The notes: generated by a model from the sequence alone, not told the origin. A stretch of DNA of 49,923 nt from Candidatus Bathyarchaeota archaeon (GCA_030615265.1 JAUWZP010000003.1:1-49923), one strand, 5' to 3'; counted from the first letter of the stretch, positions 32,512-41,871 are shown. Numbers and translations are program-made.

Positions 32512-32955
32512 CTAATCAAGGCTTTTCTTAAAGAATCTTTCCAGAATTGCCGATTTGCCTATCCAATACCCAATAATAACTCCTATGCTGTTGACTAAAA
32601 TGAAAAATGAGTTGACGAGTAGGAAGAGGTCAGACCTCAGAGGAAACACAAACCTTCCAGTCTCTACTGTTAAGAAATAGAGTTGATAGTAACCATGCAA
32701 TGGTGGTAAATGGGGAGGGGTGATAAAAACCATTGTAGTGTCAATCAAAGTGTAGAGCGGGAAAGAAAGTGGAACTGGAAAAGTCGGTGTGAAATAGTAA
32801 GTAGAGTTGTATGTGTCCACTCTTCCCATACCAAATGCGGAGAAAAATGATACTAAAACTATAACTACAATCATCAACAGTGAAAATTTTCTATTTCTAA
32901 GCTTTCTGGCTGAGACGAATGACAGGAACAATGAAAGAAACATTGCAGCCCACAA
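32512..32955 (-). CDS. Small membrane protein of unknown function
   Basis: A 147-residue protein (TTG 32955; ATG 32943 possible). Helices: MFLSLFLSFVSARKL, FSLLMIVVIVLVSFFSAF, and LFLLVNSFFILVNSIGVIIG, with an aromatic extracytoplasmic loop (YNSTYYFTPTFPVPLSFPLY). It ends one base from the convergent cupin gene. Not recognised. Confidence 0.6.
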   Translation of the reverse strand: MWAAMFLSLFLSFVSARKLRNRKFSLLMIVVIVLVSFFSAFGMGRVDTYNSTYYFTPTFPVPLSFPLYTLIDTTMVFITPPHLPPLHGYYQLYFLTVETGRFVFPLRSDLFLLVNSFFILVNSIGVIIGYWIGKSAILERFFKKSLD

Positions 32956-33081
32956 TCAATTATCAATAACCAGTATTTAATACCACATTTTAGAACAACG
33001 TTATATTTAGGAAAGTCCTTATGGTTAACACTCACCCTCTTTTATCGCAGAAGTCCCTTTAAGTTAACAGAACTCTCAACA

Positions 33082-34254
33082 CTAAGGAATATTAACTAGT
33101 TCTGGACTTTTCTCTAAAATCTGTTTCACTTTTTGAAGGAACTGTGCTGCGGGAGCGCCGTCTACTATGCGGTGGTCGTAGGCAAGGCTCAGATACATCA
33201 TCGGTTTAACCTGTATCTCCTTCTTTATGATAACTGGTTTCTCAGTGATTTTTCCGACACCAAGTATCGCGGCTTCAGGCGGGTTAATAATTGGTATGAA
33301 CACTTCAACTCCGTACATGCCGAGGTTTGTAATAGTGAAGGTTCCCCCGGTCACGTCTTCTTTTACGAGTTTACCTTCCCTCGCTTTCTCAACCAGTTCT
33401 TTAACAGTTGACGCAACTTGAAGCAGCGTTTTCTTGTTAGCGTTACGTATTACTGGAACAACCAGTCCCTTTTCAGTGGCAACTGCAACTCCTATGTTGA
33501 TATCCTCGTAAATCTTGATCTGTTCGCCATCCAAGGTTGAGTTTACAATTCGATGTTCCCCTAAGGCTTTGGCAACGGCTTTCACCAAGATGTCAGTGTA
33601 AGACACCCGTGTTTTTTCCCGAAGTTTAACCGCATTGGACATGTCCACTTCCATTGTTACGGTGCTGTGAGGAGCGGTTCGTGCGCTATATGAAAGTCGT
33701 TCGGCGGTTGTCTTTCTTATGCCAGTGAGCGGAATTACCTCTCGCACATGTGATGCAGGAGCCATCTCTTCAATGTACCGCCTAACGTCAACCTCAACAA
33801 TGCGTCCTTCCGGACCACTGCCCCCTACCTCTGCAAGGTCAATGTTATACTCTCTTGCGAGACGCTTAGCCGCTGGAGAAGCAGGGACACGTTCTCTAAC
33901 CTTTTTCACCATCTCCTTTTCTGGAAGAGGTGCAACTTTTTCAATTCTTTCTGGAGGAGCCGTAGTCACAGCGGCTTCTTCGATTTCTGTAATCGGCTCA
34001 TCCTTTTCTGCAATGATGCCCAGTGTTTCAGCTACTGGCACTTCGTCTCCTTCAAGCGCCAAGATTCTTCGGAGAATTCCGGATGCTGGAGCTTCCACGT
34101 CGTAGGTTACTTTTTCTGAGAGCACCTCTACAAGAGGATCCCCTTTTTTGACGGGGTCACCTTCTTTCTTGAACCAATTGACAACTGTTCCTTCTTTCAT
34201 TGTTAGGCTTAGTCTGGGCATAACAACTTTTGTTGCCAAACTGTTTTCCCTCAC
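33082..34254 (-). CDS. pdhC: 2-oxoacid dehydrogenase E2 (dihydrolipoamide acyltransferase)
   Basis: A 390-residue protein. The lipoyl domain has its Lys in EVLSEKVTYDVEAP; the peripheral-subunit-binding domain is SPAAKRLAREYNIDLAEVGG; the catalytic domain ends with AYDHRIVDGAPAAQFL (the HxxxDG active site). It transfers acyl groups from E1 to CoA. It is last in an E1alpha-E1beta-E2 operon. No E3 gene is adjacent in the window. Confidence 0.95.
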   Translation of the reverse strand: MRENSLATKVVMPRLSLTMKEGTVVNWFKKEGDPVKKGDPLVEVLSEKVTYDVEAPASGILRRILALEGDEVPVAETLGIIAEKDEPITEIEEAAVTTAPPERIEKVAPLPEKEMVKKVRERVPASPAAKRLAREYNIDLAEVGGSGPEGRIVEVDVRRYIEEMAPASHVREVIPLTGIRKTTAERLSYSARTAPHSTVTMEVDMSNAVKLREKTRVSYTDILVKAVAKALGEHRIVNSTLDGEQIKIYEDINIGVAVATEKGLVVPVIRNANKKTLLQVASTVKELVEKAREGKLVKEDVTGGTFTITNLGMYGVEVFIPIINPPEAAILGVGKITEKPVIIKKEIQVKPMMYLSLAYDHRIVDGAPAAQFLQKVKQILEKSPELVNIP

Positions 34255-34264
34255 CTATAAGCGG

Positions 34265-35239
34265 TTACAGGACCTCTTTCACTGCTTTAATTATTGTTTT
34301 TTCGTTGGGTATGACAAACTGTTCGAGGGGTGGACTGAAAGGTATAGGCGTGTCAGGTTCAGCTACCCGTTTGATGGGCGCATCCAAATAGTCAAGTGCT
34401 TCTTCAGCTACAATAGCCGCGACCTCAGCGCTTACACCAGCGGTTTTGCAGTCTTCGGTTACAATCACGATTCTTCCAGTCTTCTTCACAGATTTTATAA
34501 TAGCCTGTTTATCCAGCGGCACAAGCGTTTTAGGGTCGATGACTTCCACGCTTATCCCCTGCTTGCGCAGTTCATTGGCTGCTGCAAGTGCTTTATGAAC
34601 CATGTACAACGTGGCGAATATTGTGGCGTCTTCACCTTCAATCTTCACGTCGGCCACGCCGAACGGAATCGTATAGTCGTCTTCCGGAACCTCGCCCTTA
34701 ATGGGATAGAGCAGTTTATGTTCAAAAAACATCACAGGGTTGTTGCCTCTTATGGCTGTTTTCAGCAATCCTTTGGCGTCGAAGGGCGTCGAAGGCGCAG
34801 CAACTAGTAAGCCTGGGGTGTGCATAAACCATGCTTCGAGGCTTTGCGAATGGTGGGAGGCTATGTTAACGCCTGCACCGAATGGAGTTCGAACTACAAG
34901 GGGCACTGTGGTCTGTCCGCCGAACATGTAACATATTTTCGCTGCTTGGTTACAGATCTGGTCCATAGCAAGAGTCGTTAAGTCGCCAAACATAATTTCC
35001 GCTACTGGTCGCATGCCCGTTATTGCGGCTCCCACAGCAACTCCGATTATGGCAGATTCTGAAATCGGTGTATCTCTTACACGTTCGTCTCCAAACTCTT
35101 CCGCTAAGCCTTTCGTAACCTTGAATGCACCACTCCAATAACGCCCAATGTCTTCGCCTAACAAGAAAACCGTTTTGTCTCGAACCATCTCCTCGCGCAA
35201 AGCTTCACGCAAGGCATCTCGATAAGTTAGCTCTCTCAT
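34265..35239 (-). CDS. pdhB: 2-oxoacid dehydrogenase E1 component, beta subunit
   Basis: A 324-residue transketolase-type subunit with YRDALREALREEMVRD, FLLGEDIGRYWSGAFKVTKG, ISESAIIGVAVGAAITGMRP and a C-terminal transketolase_C domain (VSAEVAAIVAEEALDYLDAP). It pairs with the alpha subunit, which starts 13 nt upstream, in thiamine diphosphate-dependent decarboxylation. Confidence 0.95.
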   Translation of the reverse strand: MRELTYRDALREALREEMVRDKTVFLLGEDIGRYWSGAFKVTKGLAEEFGDERVRDTPISESAIIGVAVGAAITGMRPVAEIMFGDLTTLAMDQICNQAAKICYMFGGQTTVPLVVRTPFGAGVNIASHHSQSLEAWFMHTPGLLVAAPSTPFDAKGLLKTAIRGNNPVMFFEHKLLYPIKGEVPEDDYTIPFGVADVKIEGEDATIFATLYMVHKALAAANELRKQGISVEVIDPKTLVPLDKQAIIKSVKKTGRIVIVTEDCKTAGVSAEVAAIVAEEALDYLDAPIKRVAEPDTPIPFSPPLEQFVIPNEKTIIKAVKEVL

Positions 35240-35251
35240 AACAATCAGCCT

Positions 35252-36208
35252 CTACGCATATACATTCTCCAATGCTTCCTCTGGCGCTGGAAAAGGACTT
35301 TCAGTACCGAATTTGACTGCCTCCTCCACAGCCAAAATGACTTCTTGCTCCAGCTTTTCAGCTTCCTGCTTGGTTAGCATCTGCATCTCCTGCAGTTTTG
35401 CTTTAAACCTTGGAATCGGGTCCTTTTTCAGCCACTCTTCCACCTCTGCTTTGGGACGATAAGTGGCAGGGTCAAACCGTGAATGCCCTTTATGCCTATA
35501 AGTTTTGCACTCAATCAGCGTCGGTCCTTCGCCATGTCTCGCGCGGTCCACAGCATCCTCCGTCGCTTCATAGACCGCGAGCACATCGTTGCCGTCCACA
35601 GTTACGCCGGGAATTCCATAGGCTACGGCTCTGTCGGCAATGTTCTCTATCTTCATGACCACCGATTGCCTAGTTCCCATAGCGTACAAGTTGTTTTCAC
35701 AAACAAAAATCACCGGAAGCGACCAGATAGCCGCCATATTAATGCTCTCATGAAAAGTCCCCTGATTTGAAGCCCCATCACCAAAGAAGCCTGCCACAAC
35801 CTGATCAGTCCCCCTCAGCCTAATGGACAACCCAGCACCAACAGCTATCGGAATTCCAGCGCCAACAACCGCTGTGGCCCCAAGCATCCCTATACTGAAG
35901 TCGGCAATATGCATGGAACCTCCTTTGCCTTTACAGTAGCCCGTTTTTCTGCCAAGAATTTCAGCCATGACCTTTCGCAAATCTGCGCCCTTGGCGATGC
36001 AGTGGCCATGCCCCCTATGAGTGCTTGTAATGTAGTCGTCCTTTCGTAGGTTGGCGCAAACACCTGCGGCGACCGCTTCTTGTCCTACGTAAAGGTGAAT
36101 TGTGCCAGGCACGAGATTTTGACCGTACAACTCGTAAACTTTCTCTTCAAAATGGCGAATTCTCAGTATTTGCCGGTACATTTCAATTAGCTTTTCTTTC
36201 GTTGGCAT
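35252..36208 (-). CDS. pdhA: 2-oxoacid dehydrogenase E1 component, alpha subunit
   Basis: A 318-residue protein from ATG 36208. The thiamine diphosphate motif GDGASNQGTFHESINMAA to CENN is complete, with the phosphorylation-loop-like YRHKGHSRFDPATYRPK. The frame opens at 36283, but the TATA box at 36255-36265 predicts transcription from about 36234, so 36208 is the start. Whether the complex acts on pyruvate or on branched-chain 2-oxoacids cannot be told from sequence alone. Confidence 0.94.
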   Translation of the reverse strand: MPTKEKLIEMYRQILRIRHFEEKVYELYGQNLVPGTIHLYVGQEAVAAGVCANLRKDDYITSTHRGHGHCIAKGADLRKVMAEILGRKTGYCKGKGGSMHIADFSIGMLGATAVVGAGIPIAVGAGLSIRLRGTDQVVAGFFGDGASNQGTFHESINMAAIWSLPVIFVCENNLYAMGTRQSVVMKIENIADRAVAYGIPGVTVDGNDVLAVYEATEDAVDRARHGEGPTLIECKTYRHKGHSRFDPATYRPKAEVEEWLKKDPIPRFKAKLQEMQMLTKQEAEKLEQEVILAVEEAVKFGTESPFPAPEEALENVYA

Positions 36209-36254
36209 CTGCGGATTTTCCCTCTTGAAAATGTCTTTAGGAGATTTAGTTTGC

Positions 36255-36265
36255 TTATATAAAAT
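36255..36265 (-). promoter_or_regulatory. TATA box of the pdhABC operon
   Basis: TTTTATATAAG on the minus strand, predicting a leader of about 26 nt before ATG 36208. Confidence 0.55.
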
Positions 36266-36302
36266 TGTTATGAGTGAAAACATTCACACGTCATTGGAAT
36301 CT

Positions 36303-36972
36303 TCAAACGTCACTAAGTGCATTGACGATTCTTTCTGCGATTAACTGCGACGCAATTCTCTGGGCTTCTTGTGTTTGGGATCCTACATGCGGTGTGCAAA
36401 CAACGTTAGGCAGTCTTATAAGTGTCGTCTTCTGGCGGCTCCTCCAAGCTTTCCAGATTTCAATGCTTTGAGGAGAGCTTTTTCGTCAACTATAGCGCCC
36501 CTCGACGTGTTGACTAGGAAAGCACCATCCTTCATGAGTTGAACCTCTTCATCGCTAATCATATGATGAGTTTGCCGAGTATGGGGAACATGAATAGTGA
36601 CAATGTCGCTTCTCGGAGCAGTTCTTGCAGGAGAATAAACTCGGCTTCTAACTCCTTTAGCAAGGCAGGGGCTGGAGGAGCATGTTTGGTGATCAGAATC
36701 TTCATGCCAAAGGTCTTGGCAATTATCGCCACTTTTTCCCCAATGTTGCCTAAGCCTACTCCAACTCGTCCAATCACCTTCAACCTTTTCCCTGTTTCAA
36801 TTATTTCTTTTTTTAACTTTTGTTCTGCTTCGCACAATTAGCACGTCAAGTTTGAAACAACGTTTCTGAGTTATTCACCAGATATGCTCGGCTTGACATG
36901 AACTTCGAAACCAGCCTGCTCCAGTTTTTCTATCCCAACTCTATGAATAGGGTCACAAACAAGAACCTTCAT
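36303..36972 (-). pseudogene. serA: Decayed 3-phosphoglycerate dehydrogenase gene
   Basis: From ATG 36972 the frame reads KVLVCDPIHRVGIEKLEQAG, then breaks by stop and shift. [20 protein letters not shown] to GRVGVGL joins directly to [20 protein letters not shown]; the about 100 residues that normally separate GVGLDNID from GLGNIG are missing. A shift follows [24 protein letters not shown] to [20 protein letters not shown] is next, then a loss after GKLGGAA, and TPHVGSQTQEAQRIASQL to ALSDV. At least four lesions make it non-functional. It is the first enzyme of serine synthesis, so a working copy or other route should exist elsewhere. Confidence 0.88.
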
Positions 36973-37122
36973 TTTAGGGTTCAACAATTCCTCCTCCACA
37001 CAACAATAGTGTTCCCTCCAAATAGTTTGTTGTCTTTTCCATAAACAAGCCAATGACTGCTTTGGCACCAACAGGATGCCCCCACGAATTGTATACTGTG
37101 TCTCTGCGAGCAGAAGGTTCAT
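36973..37122 (-). other. Unidentified gene remnant upstream of the serA pseudogene
   Basis: About 150 bp in which different phases give protein-like pieces (NSWGHPVGAKAVIGLFMEK in one, LFGGNTIVVW in another). This suggests a second decayed gene, unidentified, next to the serA remnant. Confidence 0.3.
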
Positions 37123-37153
37123 TTAATTAATGCGTTAACATTTGTAGTGGACG

Positions 37154-38368
37154 TTGAGAGTCTTGATGGTTGGCGTTGTTGGTAAGCCGAACACAGGTAA
37201 ATCCACTTTTTTCTCGGCTGCGACGCTGGTGCCAGTGGAAATAGGCAGCTATCCGTTTACGACAATTAAGCCTAATCGTGGAATCGCGTATGTTAGGTCT
37301 CCATGCATTTGTAAAGAGTTTGATGTGCAAGATAGTCCGGTGAATTCCCTCTGTCTCGACGGCATCCGTTTAGTTCCAGTTGAGCTAATTGACTGCGCTG
37401 GACTTGTACCCGGCGCTTGGCAAGGAAGAGGCTTAGGCAACCAATTTCTAGACGAAATACGCAAGGCAGACGCTCTCATTCACATCGTAGACGCTTCAGG
37501 CGCAACAGATTCTGAAGGAAAACTTTGCAAGCTTGGCGCTCACGATCCGCTTGAAGACGTTCGCTTCTTGGAAACCGAGATAACAATGTGGCTTGCCCAA
37601 ATACTGAAAAAGGACTGGCCAAAACTGGCTCGAACAGCTGAGTCTGGCAAAGAAGACTTGCTCTCTCTACTTGAAGAACGCCTAAGTGGACTAGCCTTCA
37701 GAAGAGCCCACATCTTTGAGGCTTTAAGAAAAACAGAGTTAAACGCAGAGAAGCCAACCTCTTGGAGCAAAGAAGACCTCATCAGATTTCTCGACACGCT
37801 GAGAAGCATTGCGAAACCCATGCTCATCGCCGCAAACAAGATTGACGTTGACCCGGCAGAACAAAACTTGGAACGATTAAAAAACCTAGATTACCTCGTT
37901 ATTCCTTGCTGCGCAGAAGCTGAGTTGGCGCTAAGGAGAGCTGCCGAGAAGAAACTGATTGATTATCGACCCGGAGACTGTAACTTCAACATGTCAAAGC
38001 CTGACGAGCTGACTGAAACTCAAAGCAAAGCGTTACGGGTTGTAAAAGAAAAAATTTTGCGGAAGTTTGGATCTACAGGCGTACAAGACGCCATAAACGT
38101 GGCTTTCCTTCGGCTCCTAAACATGATAGTTGTTTATCCAGTTGAAGACATTGAGCGCCTCTCTGATCATCAAGGTCGAGTGCTTCCAGACGCCTATTTA
38201 GTCCCTTACGGCACAACCGCACGCCAGCTCGCCTACATCATTCACACCGAACTCGGAGAAAGCTTCATCTATGCAGTAGAAGCCCGTGAGAAAAAGAGAA
38301 TCGGAGAAAACTACATGCTTAAAGACAGAGACGTCATCTCTATCGTTAGCGCCAAGAAAAGAGGTTAG
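37154..38368 (+). CDS. Obg/YchF-type GTP-binding protein with TGS domain
   Basis: A 404-residue protein. G1 GKPNTGKSTFFSAATL, G3 LIDCAGLVPGA with the QGRGLGNQFLDEIRKAD motif of the YchF branch, and G4 ANKIDVD. The C-terminal about 80 residues form a TGS domain (RVLPDAYLVPYGTTARQLAY, DRDVISIVSA). Members associate with ribosomes; the archaeal role is not defined. TTG 37154 or ATG 37166 could start it. Confidence 0.9.
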   Translation: MRVLMVGVVGKPNTGKSTFFSAATLVPVEIGSYPFTTIKPNRGIAYVRSPCICKEFDVQDSPVNSLCLDGIRLVPVELIDCAGLVPGAWQGRGLGNQFLDEIRKADALIHIVDASGATDSEGKLCKLGAHDPLEDVRFLETEITMWLAQILKKDWPKLARTAESGKEDLLSLLEERLSGLAFRRAHIFEALRKTELNAEKPTSWSKEDLIRFLDTLRSIAKPMLIAANKIDVDPAEQNLERLKNLDYLVIPCCAEAELALRRAAEKKLIDYRPGDCNFNMSKPDELTETQSKALRVVKEKILRKFGSTGVQDAINVAFLRLLNMIVVYPVEDIERLSDHQGRVLPDAYLVPYGTTARQLAYIIHTELGESFIYAVEAREKKRIGENYMLKDRDVISIVSAKKRG

Positions 38369-38374
38369 CTAACC

Positions 38375-39160
38375 TTAAGCTCCGAATCTTCTTTTCCGCT
38401 TCTGATAAGTTCGAACAGCCCTAAGCAAGTCGATGCGTCTAAAGTCTGGCCAATACACATCTAAGAAGCAGAGTTCACTGTAGGCGCTTTGCCATGTGAG
38501 AAAGCCGCTGAGGCGTTCTTCTCCCGATGTTCTTATGATGAGGTCTGGGTCTTGTTTAGGCAAATGCGCCGTGTATAGATGATCTTCAAAAACCTTCTCG
38601 TTTATTACGTCTGGACTCAACTCGCCATTCTGTATTTTTTGAGCAATTTTCTTGGCGGCGTCCACTATTTCGGCTCTTCCGCCATAAGCTAACGCTACGT
38701 TTAGAAAATGCTCATTGTAATCTTTTGTGGCATCTTCAGCTTCCCGTATCAACTGTTGAAGACTCGAAGGCAAAAGATTGCGTCTGCCGATGACTTTGAC
38801 TCTAACCTTGTTCTTGTGGATGCGCTCATCAGTTAGAACCTCCCGCAGTTTTTCCCCTGCTATCTTCATAATTTCCTCAACCTCATGCTTTGGACGCTGA
38901 AAGTTTTCTGTAGAAAACGCGTAAAGCGTTATTGACTTCACCTCTAATTCCAAACACCAATCAAGCAGGTTCCTAATCTTTTCAGCTCCAAAATAGTGAC
39001 CAACCCAAGGGTTTATTGCCTTCTCAGAAGCCCAACGGCGATTTCCATCAAGTATAATGGCGATATGCTCAGGCACCACGCCTCCTGTTTTCACTTGATA
39101 CCGAAGCCACTTTTCATACATTTTGTAAACGCCAGTGACTGATAGCAGAATCTTTAACAT
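38375..39160 (-). CDS. uppS: cis-Prenyltransferase (undecaprenyl/polyprenyl diphosphate synthase type)
   Basis: A 261-residue protein from ATG 39160. The signature HIAIILDGNRRWA, the SITLYAFSTENFQRP region, and the C-terminal LIIRTSGEERLSGFLTWQSA, with YSELCFLDVYWPDF, are all present. It extends allylic diphosphates with isopentenyl diphosphate in cis to make the lipid carrier for N-glycosylation. The codons back to 39202 are probably untranslated. Confidence 0.94.
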   Translation of the reverse strand: MLKILLSVTGVYKMYEKWLRYQVKTGGVVPEHIAIILDGNRRWASEKAINPWVGHYFGAEKIRNLLDWCLELEVKSITLYAFSTENFQRPKHEVEEIMKIAGEKLREVLTDERIHKNKVRVKVIGRRNLLPSSLQQLIREAEDATKDYNEHFLNVALAYGGRAEIVDAAKKIAQKIQNGELSPDVINEKVFEDHLYTAHLPKQDPDLIIRTSGEERLSGFLTWQSAYSELCFLDVYWPDFRRIDLLRAVRTYQKRKRRFGA

Positions 39161-39293
39161 CTTTAGCCCCGTAATCTTGCGTCCTTGAGTGCATAGGCAC
39201 ACGGACAGCGACGTTTTGCTGGTAAATGCTTAATAGTCTCTCTTAAAACTTGCTGAATGATAGGCGTTTTTTTCTTGAGCTATTGCTGCTGCT

Positions 39294-40493
39294 TCAGCTT
39301 TCCTCAGCTTTCTCTTCTTTCTCCCCTGTCTCCTCTTCCTCCTCAAAGAGGTCAGCATATTTCCTGTGAAGCAAAGAAGTAACTAAAACAGCCAAAACAG
39401 ACCAAATTATGCTAACAACAATTGTGAAGACCAATATGCCATACCCGAGCACTGGAACGATTAAGATTCGAGAAGCTTCGTAGAAGACCCTCGACGACCA
39501 AGCAACCACAACCACAACAACTATTGTGCGCCACAACCGATTGTCCCGCTCAAAAAACCAGCGGATAGCTCTACCCGAAAGCAAAATACAAATGCCGATC
39601 ACTATAAGTGTTATTGAATTAGAGAGAAACCATCCTGCCAGCCTTGGAAGCAAGCCTACCCATTCACTTATGATTAATGGTGGGCTGGGTAAACGCGATA
39701 CTTCTGCGGATGTTTGGCTTAATCCTTGATAGAAGCCAATTCCGACTAGAAGAGCTCCAGCAACCGCGGAGAAACTCGATATTTGAACTGGAAATGGGGG
39801 CGGTGTATACTCTTTAACCCATATATAGAAGCTTCGGACGGCTTTGTCAATTCCGAAACCCTTTATGGCAAGAAAAGTGCCTAAAACGATAAGGAAAGCT
39901 ATCCACGTATAAACCAACAGGTTAAAAACACTCAGAATCCCGATGACGATGAGGAGTAGTCCAGGCAAACCTAGCGCAATTCTTGCGTAACGCGGATTTT
40001 CAATGAGCATTTTTAAATATCGGGAAAAAAGCCAAACAGTTTCCTCAATGGATTGGCTGTGCCTAACCGTGATTCTCCGAACAGAGGTCACGGGAACCCG
40101 CGACTGAATAAGCGGCAGAATAGTCTCATCTGCAAATCCGTCTACGACCAAAACAATGTCGGTGGCTGGAAAAGTCTTGAGCACTTCGTTAAATTCGGAT
40201 ACCAGCTTTCTGTCTGCTCCCACTCCTCCAAGTTCAGAACCAGCTAAAGTTGCAATTTGGCATTGCCCCCCTTCCTTTTCAACGGTTTCAGTTAGTCGAT
40301 CAAAAATTCTCACAGCTTCAAAAATGGCATTGGCATCTGGCTCCTCTGGGTCGCGCAATGCGAGCTGTACGGCGGCATTTATGTTTTCTCCTCTGCCCAA
40401 AATTGGCGTTTCTATTCCAGCCTTGACACCTAGATCATCGTCTCTGTCGACACAGAGAACTAAAGTGCGCTCAGCCTTTGCTGTGGCTTCCAT
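39294..40493 (-). CDS. DUF373 family membrane protein
   Basis: A 399-residue protein. The soluble N-terminal part (TLVLCVDRDDDLGVKAGIET, NAIFEAVRIFDRL, ATDIVLVVDGFADETILPLI) is characteristic of archaeal DUF373. About six transmembrane helices follow from residue 165 on, and an acidic tail of Glu/Lys ends the protein. Function is unknown; it is widespread in archaea. Confidence 0.9.
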   Translation of the reverse strand: MEATAKAERTLVLCVDRDDDLGVKAGIETPILGRGENINAAVQLALRDPEEPDANAIFEAVRIFDRLTETVEKEGGQCQIATLAGSELGGVGADRKLVSEFNEVLKTFPATDIVLVVDGFADETILPLIQSRVPVTSVRRITVRHSQSIEETVWLFSRYLKMLIENPRYARIALGLPGLLLIVIGILSVFNLLVYTWIAFLIVLGTFLAIKGFGIDKAVRSFYIWVKEYTPPPFPVQISSFSAVAGALLVGIGFYQGLSQTSAEVSRLPSPPLIISEWVGLLPRLAGWFLSNSITLIVIGICILLSGRAIRWFFERDNRLWRTIVVVVVVAWSSRVFYEASRILIVPVLGYGILVFTIVVSIIWSVLAVLVTSLLHRKYADLFEEEEETGEKEEKAEES

Positions 40494-40971
40494 AATCTTC
40501 TCCTTATGTTGTTGATTTTCACGTCTTACCCAAGGAAATACTTAAAGTTGAATGTTAAGCTATCCCCCATTTACCGAAATAAGCCATCTCTTAGGCTTAT
40601 CCAAATTGAACTATCTGTAACACCTTGTTATAAATATTTTATGAATTGACATAACTGATATTTCTCTGTTAATTTCCTCAAAAGATAGAATAGCCAGAGA
40701 AAACTAGGAAGTTTCCTCTTTTTCCATTATCGAACTGGATAGTTGATGTGCGTTGACATTCTATGAAATAGAAGAAGTTTTCACAAATGATAAGATCAAC
40801 TGGATAGTTTGAAGAAAGATAGGAGAAAAGAGTAAAGTGATTAGTGCTTGCCTTCTCATGCTCGATATTCCTAACTAATTAAACAGTGATCCTTTGGCTA
40901 ATATTGAAGTGTTAGCCTAACCACTCTCTTTTCCTTTCAATTATATGGTATAGTGGAATTATGGTTCAACT
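40494..40971. other. AT-rich intergenic region without a recognisable gene
   Basis: About 480 bp between divergent ends. I see no protein-like frame or tRNA. The 11-mer ACTGGATAGTT occurs twice (about 40734 and 40800). TTATAAATATTTTAT near 40629 could be a promoter. Confidence 0.4.
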
Positions 40972-41151
40972 CTAAATCTTTCGTTTAGCTAAGACCTTTC
41001 TGAAGCTTTTTCCACAATGGTCGAAGAGACCTATCGTAAGCTCAGTTCTCTTGCCACTTTTGTCGGGACGCCCAGCCATCTTCCAAGATTTTCTGGGGGT
41101 AGAGACTTCCATTCCACACTTGGGACATTTAGCCATAACTTTCTTCTCCAT
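40972..41151 (-). CDS. Small 59-aa Zn-knuckle protein, possibly Cren7-like
   Basis: ATG 41151 (or 41136). KCPKCGMEVSTPRKSWKMAG is followed by GRPDKSGKRTELTIGLFDHC and GKSFRKVLAKRKI. A CxxC knuckle plus a basic small beta-barrel-like part ending IGLF...FRKVL is reminiscent of Cren7-like chromatin proteins. The second knuckle seems to have only one Cys (DHCGKSF where CPKCG would be expected), so metal binding may be incomplete. The similarity is from memory and unproven. Confidence 0.55.
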   Translation of the reverse strand: MEKKVMAKCPKCGMEVSTPRKSWKMAGRPDKSGKRTELTIGLFDHCGKSFRKVLAKRKI

Positions 41152-41317
41152 TACAACGCATCATTCTCTTATGATGATAGATAAAAGATTATCGCCTATT
41201 TCCGAACCTCAGTTAAACCAATTACCACAAAAAGAGGGATTTACTACAGGTGATTCAGGCGTAGTTGAATTTCATATTTTGTGTGTAGATCTACGCTACA
41301 TACTGGCAATATAGATT

Positions 41318-41335
41318 TAAGGAGAAAAGTTCTGT
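41318..41335 (+). repeat. Dispersed ATTTAAGGAGAAAA element (copy 3, partial)
   Basis: ATTTAAGGAGAAAAGTTCT matches the core of the copies at 21.3, 22.6 and 41.7 kb, but the TTAATA part is not conserved. No clear gene follows it. Confidence 0.4.
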
Positions 41336-41374
41336 AGAACGGAAGACCGAGTGGTGAGCCCCAATGCCGAGAAG

Positions 41375-41575
41375 TTAATCATTGTTTGGATGTTCATGTG
41401 CGTCCAACGTTTCTAAATAAGAAATCAGAAAAGTACACAACACAAAGAAACCTACCCCACTTAAAACGTAAAGAATCTTAGTAGGCAAATCCAACTGTGG
41501 ACTCTGCACTCTATTGATTATGACGTAAGCAAAGATGACCACACACACGTAGATGAAAGAATGTTTAACCTTCAT
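41375..41575 (-). CDS. Small two-helix membrane protein
   Basis: A 66-residue protein from ATG 41575: helix 1 SFIYVCVVIFAYVIINRV, helix 2 ILYVLSGVGFFVLCTFLISY, and a polar His/Asn/Asp tail. Unknown function. Confidence 0.6.
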   Translation of the reverse strand: MKVKHSFIYVCVVIFAYVIINRVQSPQLDLPTKILYVLSGVGFFVLCTFLISYLETLDAHEHPNND

Positions 41576-41685
41576 TTTCCTTCACCTAGCTATTCAGCAT
41601 GCCACATATTAAACCGACTACACAAGCAGACTAGAAGAAGAGAGAACAATACCTTGTAGTGTTTTCCCATTTCAAGTTGCATTAA

Positions 41686-41710
41686 TAATTTAAGGAGAAA
41701 TGTTCTAGAT
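41686..41710 (+). promoter_or_regulatory. TTAATAATTTAAGGAGAAA element upstream of a small basic protein gene (copy 4)
   Basis: The same core is found at 22.6 and 21.3 kb on the other strand. Here it lies about 40 nt before ATG 41725, the right distance for a TATA/BRE promoter. Confidence 0.4.
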
Positions 41711-41724
41711 ATGTTTGAGAGCTT

Positions 41725-41871
41725 ATGTCAAAAGGAAGAAAGAAAGAGAAAAAGAAGGCTAAAAAGAGGATGCCACCAAGCTCATACAATACTATGCCAC
41801 ATTATTTCCCAACAGAACAAATTGACATAGTTAGCAAGTTGAAATCCAAAAGACGGAGAAAGAAGAAGTAG
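41725..41871 (+). CDS. Small highly basic protein (48 aa)
   Basis: MSKGRKKEKKKAKKRMPPSS, then a short neutral part (MPHYFPTEQIDIVSKL) and KSKRRRKKK. The two basic ends suggest nucleic-acid or ribosome binding. ATG start, preceded by the shared A/T-rich promoter-like element. Not recognised. Confidence 0.5.
   Translation: MSKGRKKEKKKAKKRMPPSSYNTMPHYFPTEQIDIVSKLKSKRRRKKK

Noticed and set aside
36559-36837. A separate 92-aa gene
   Set aside because: Its sequence is the middle of serA in one phase; the neighbouring phases continue the same protein, so it is part of a pseudogene.
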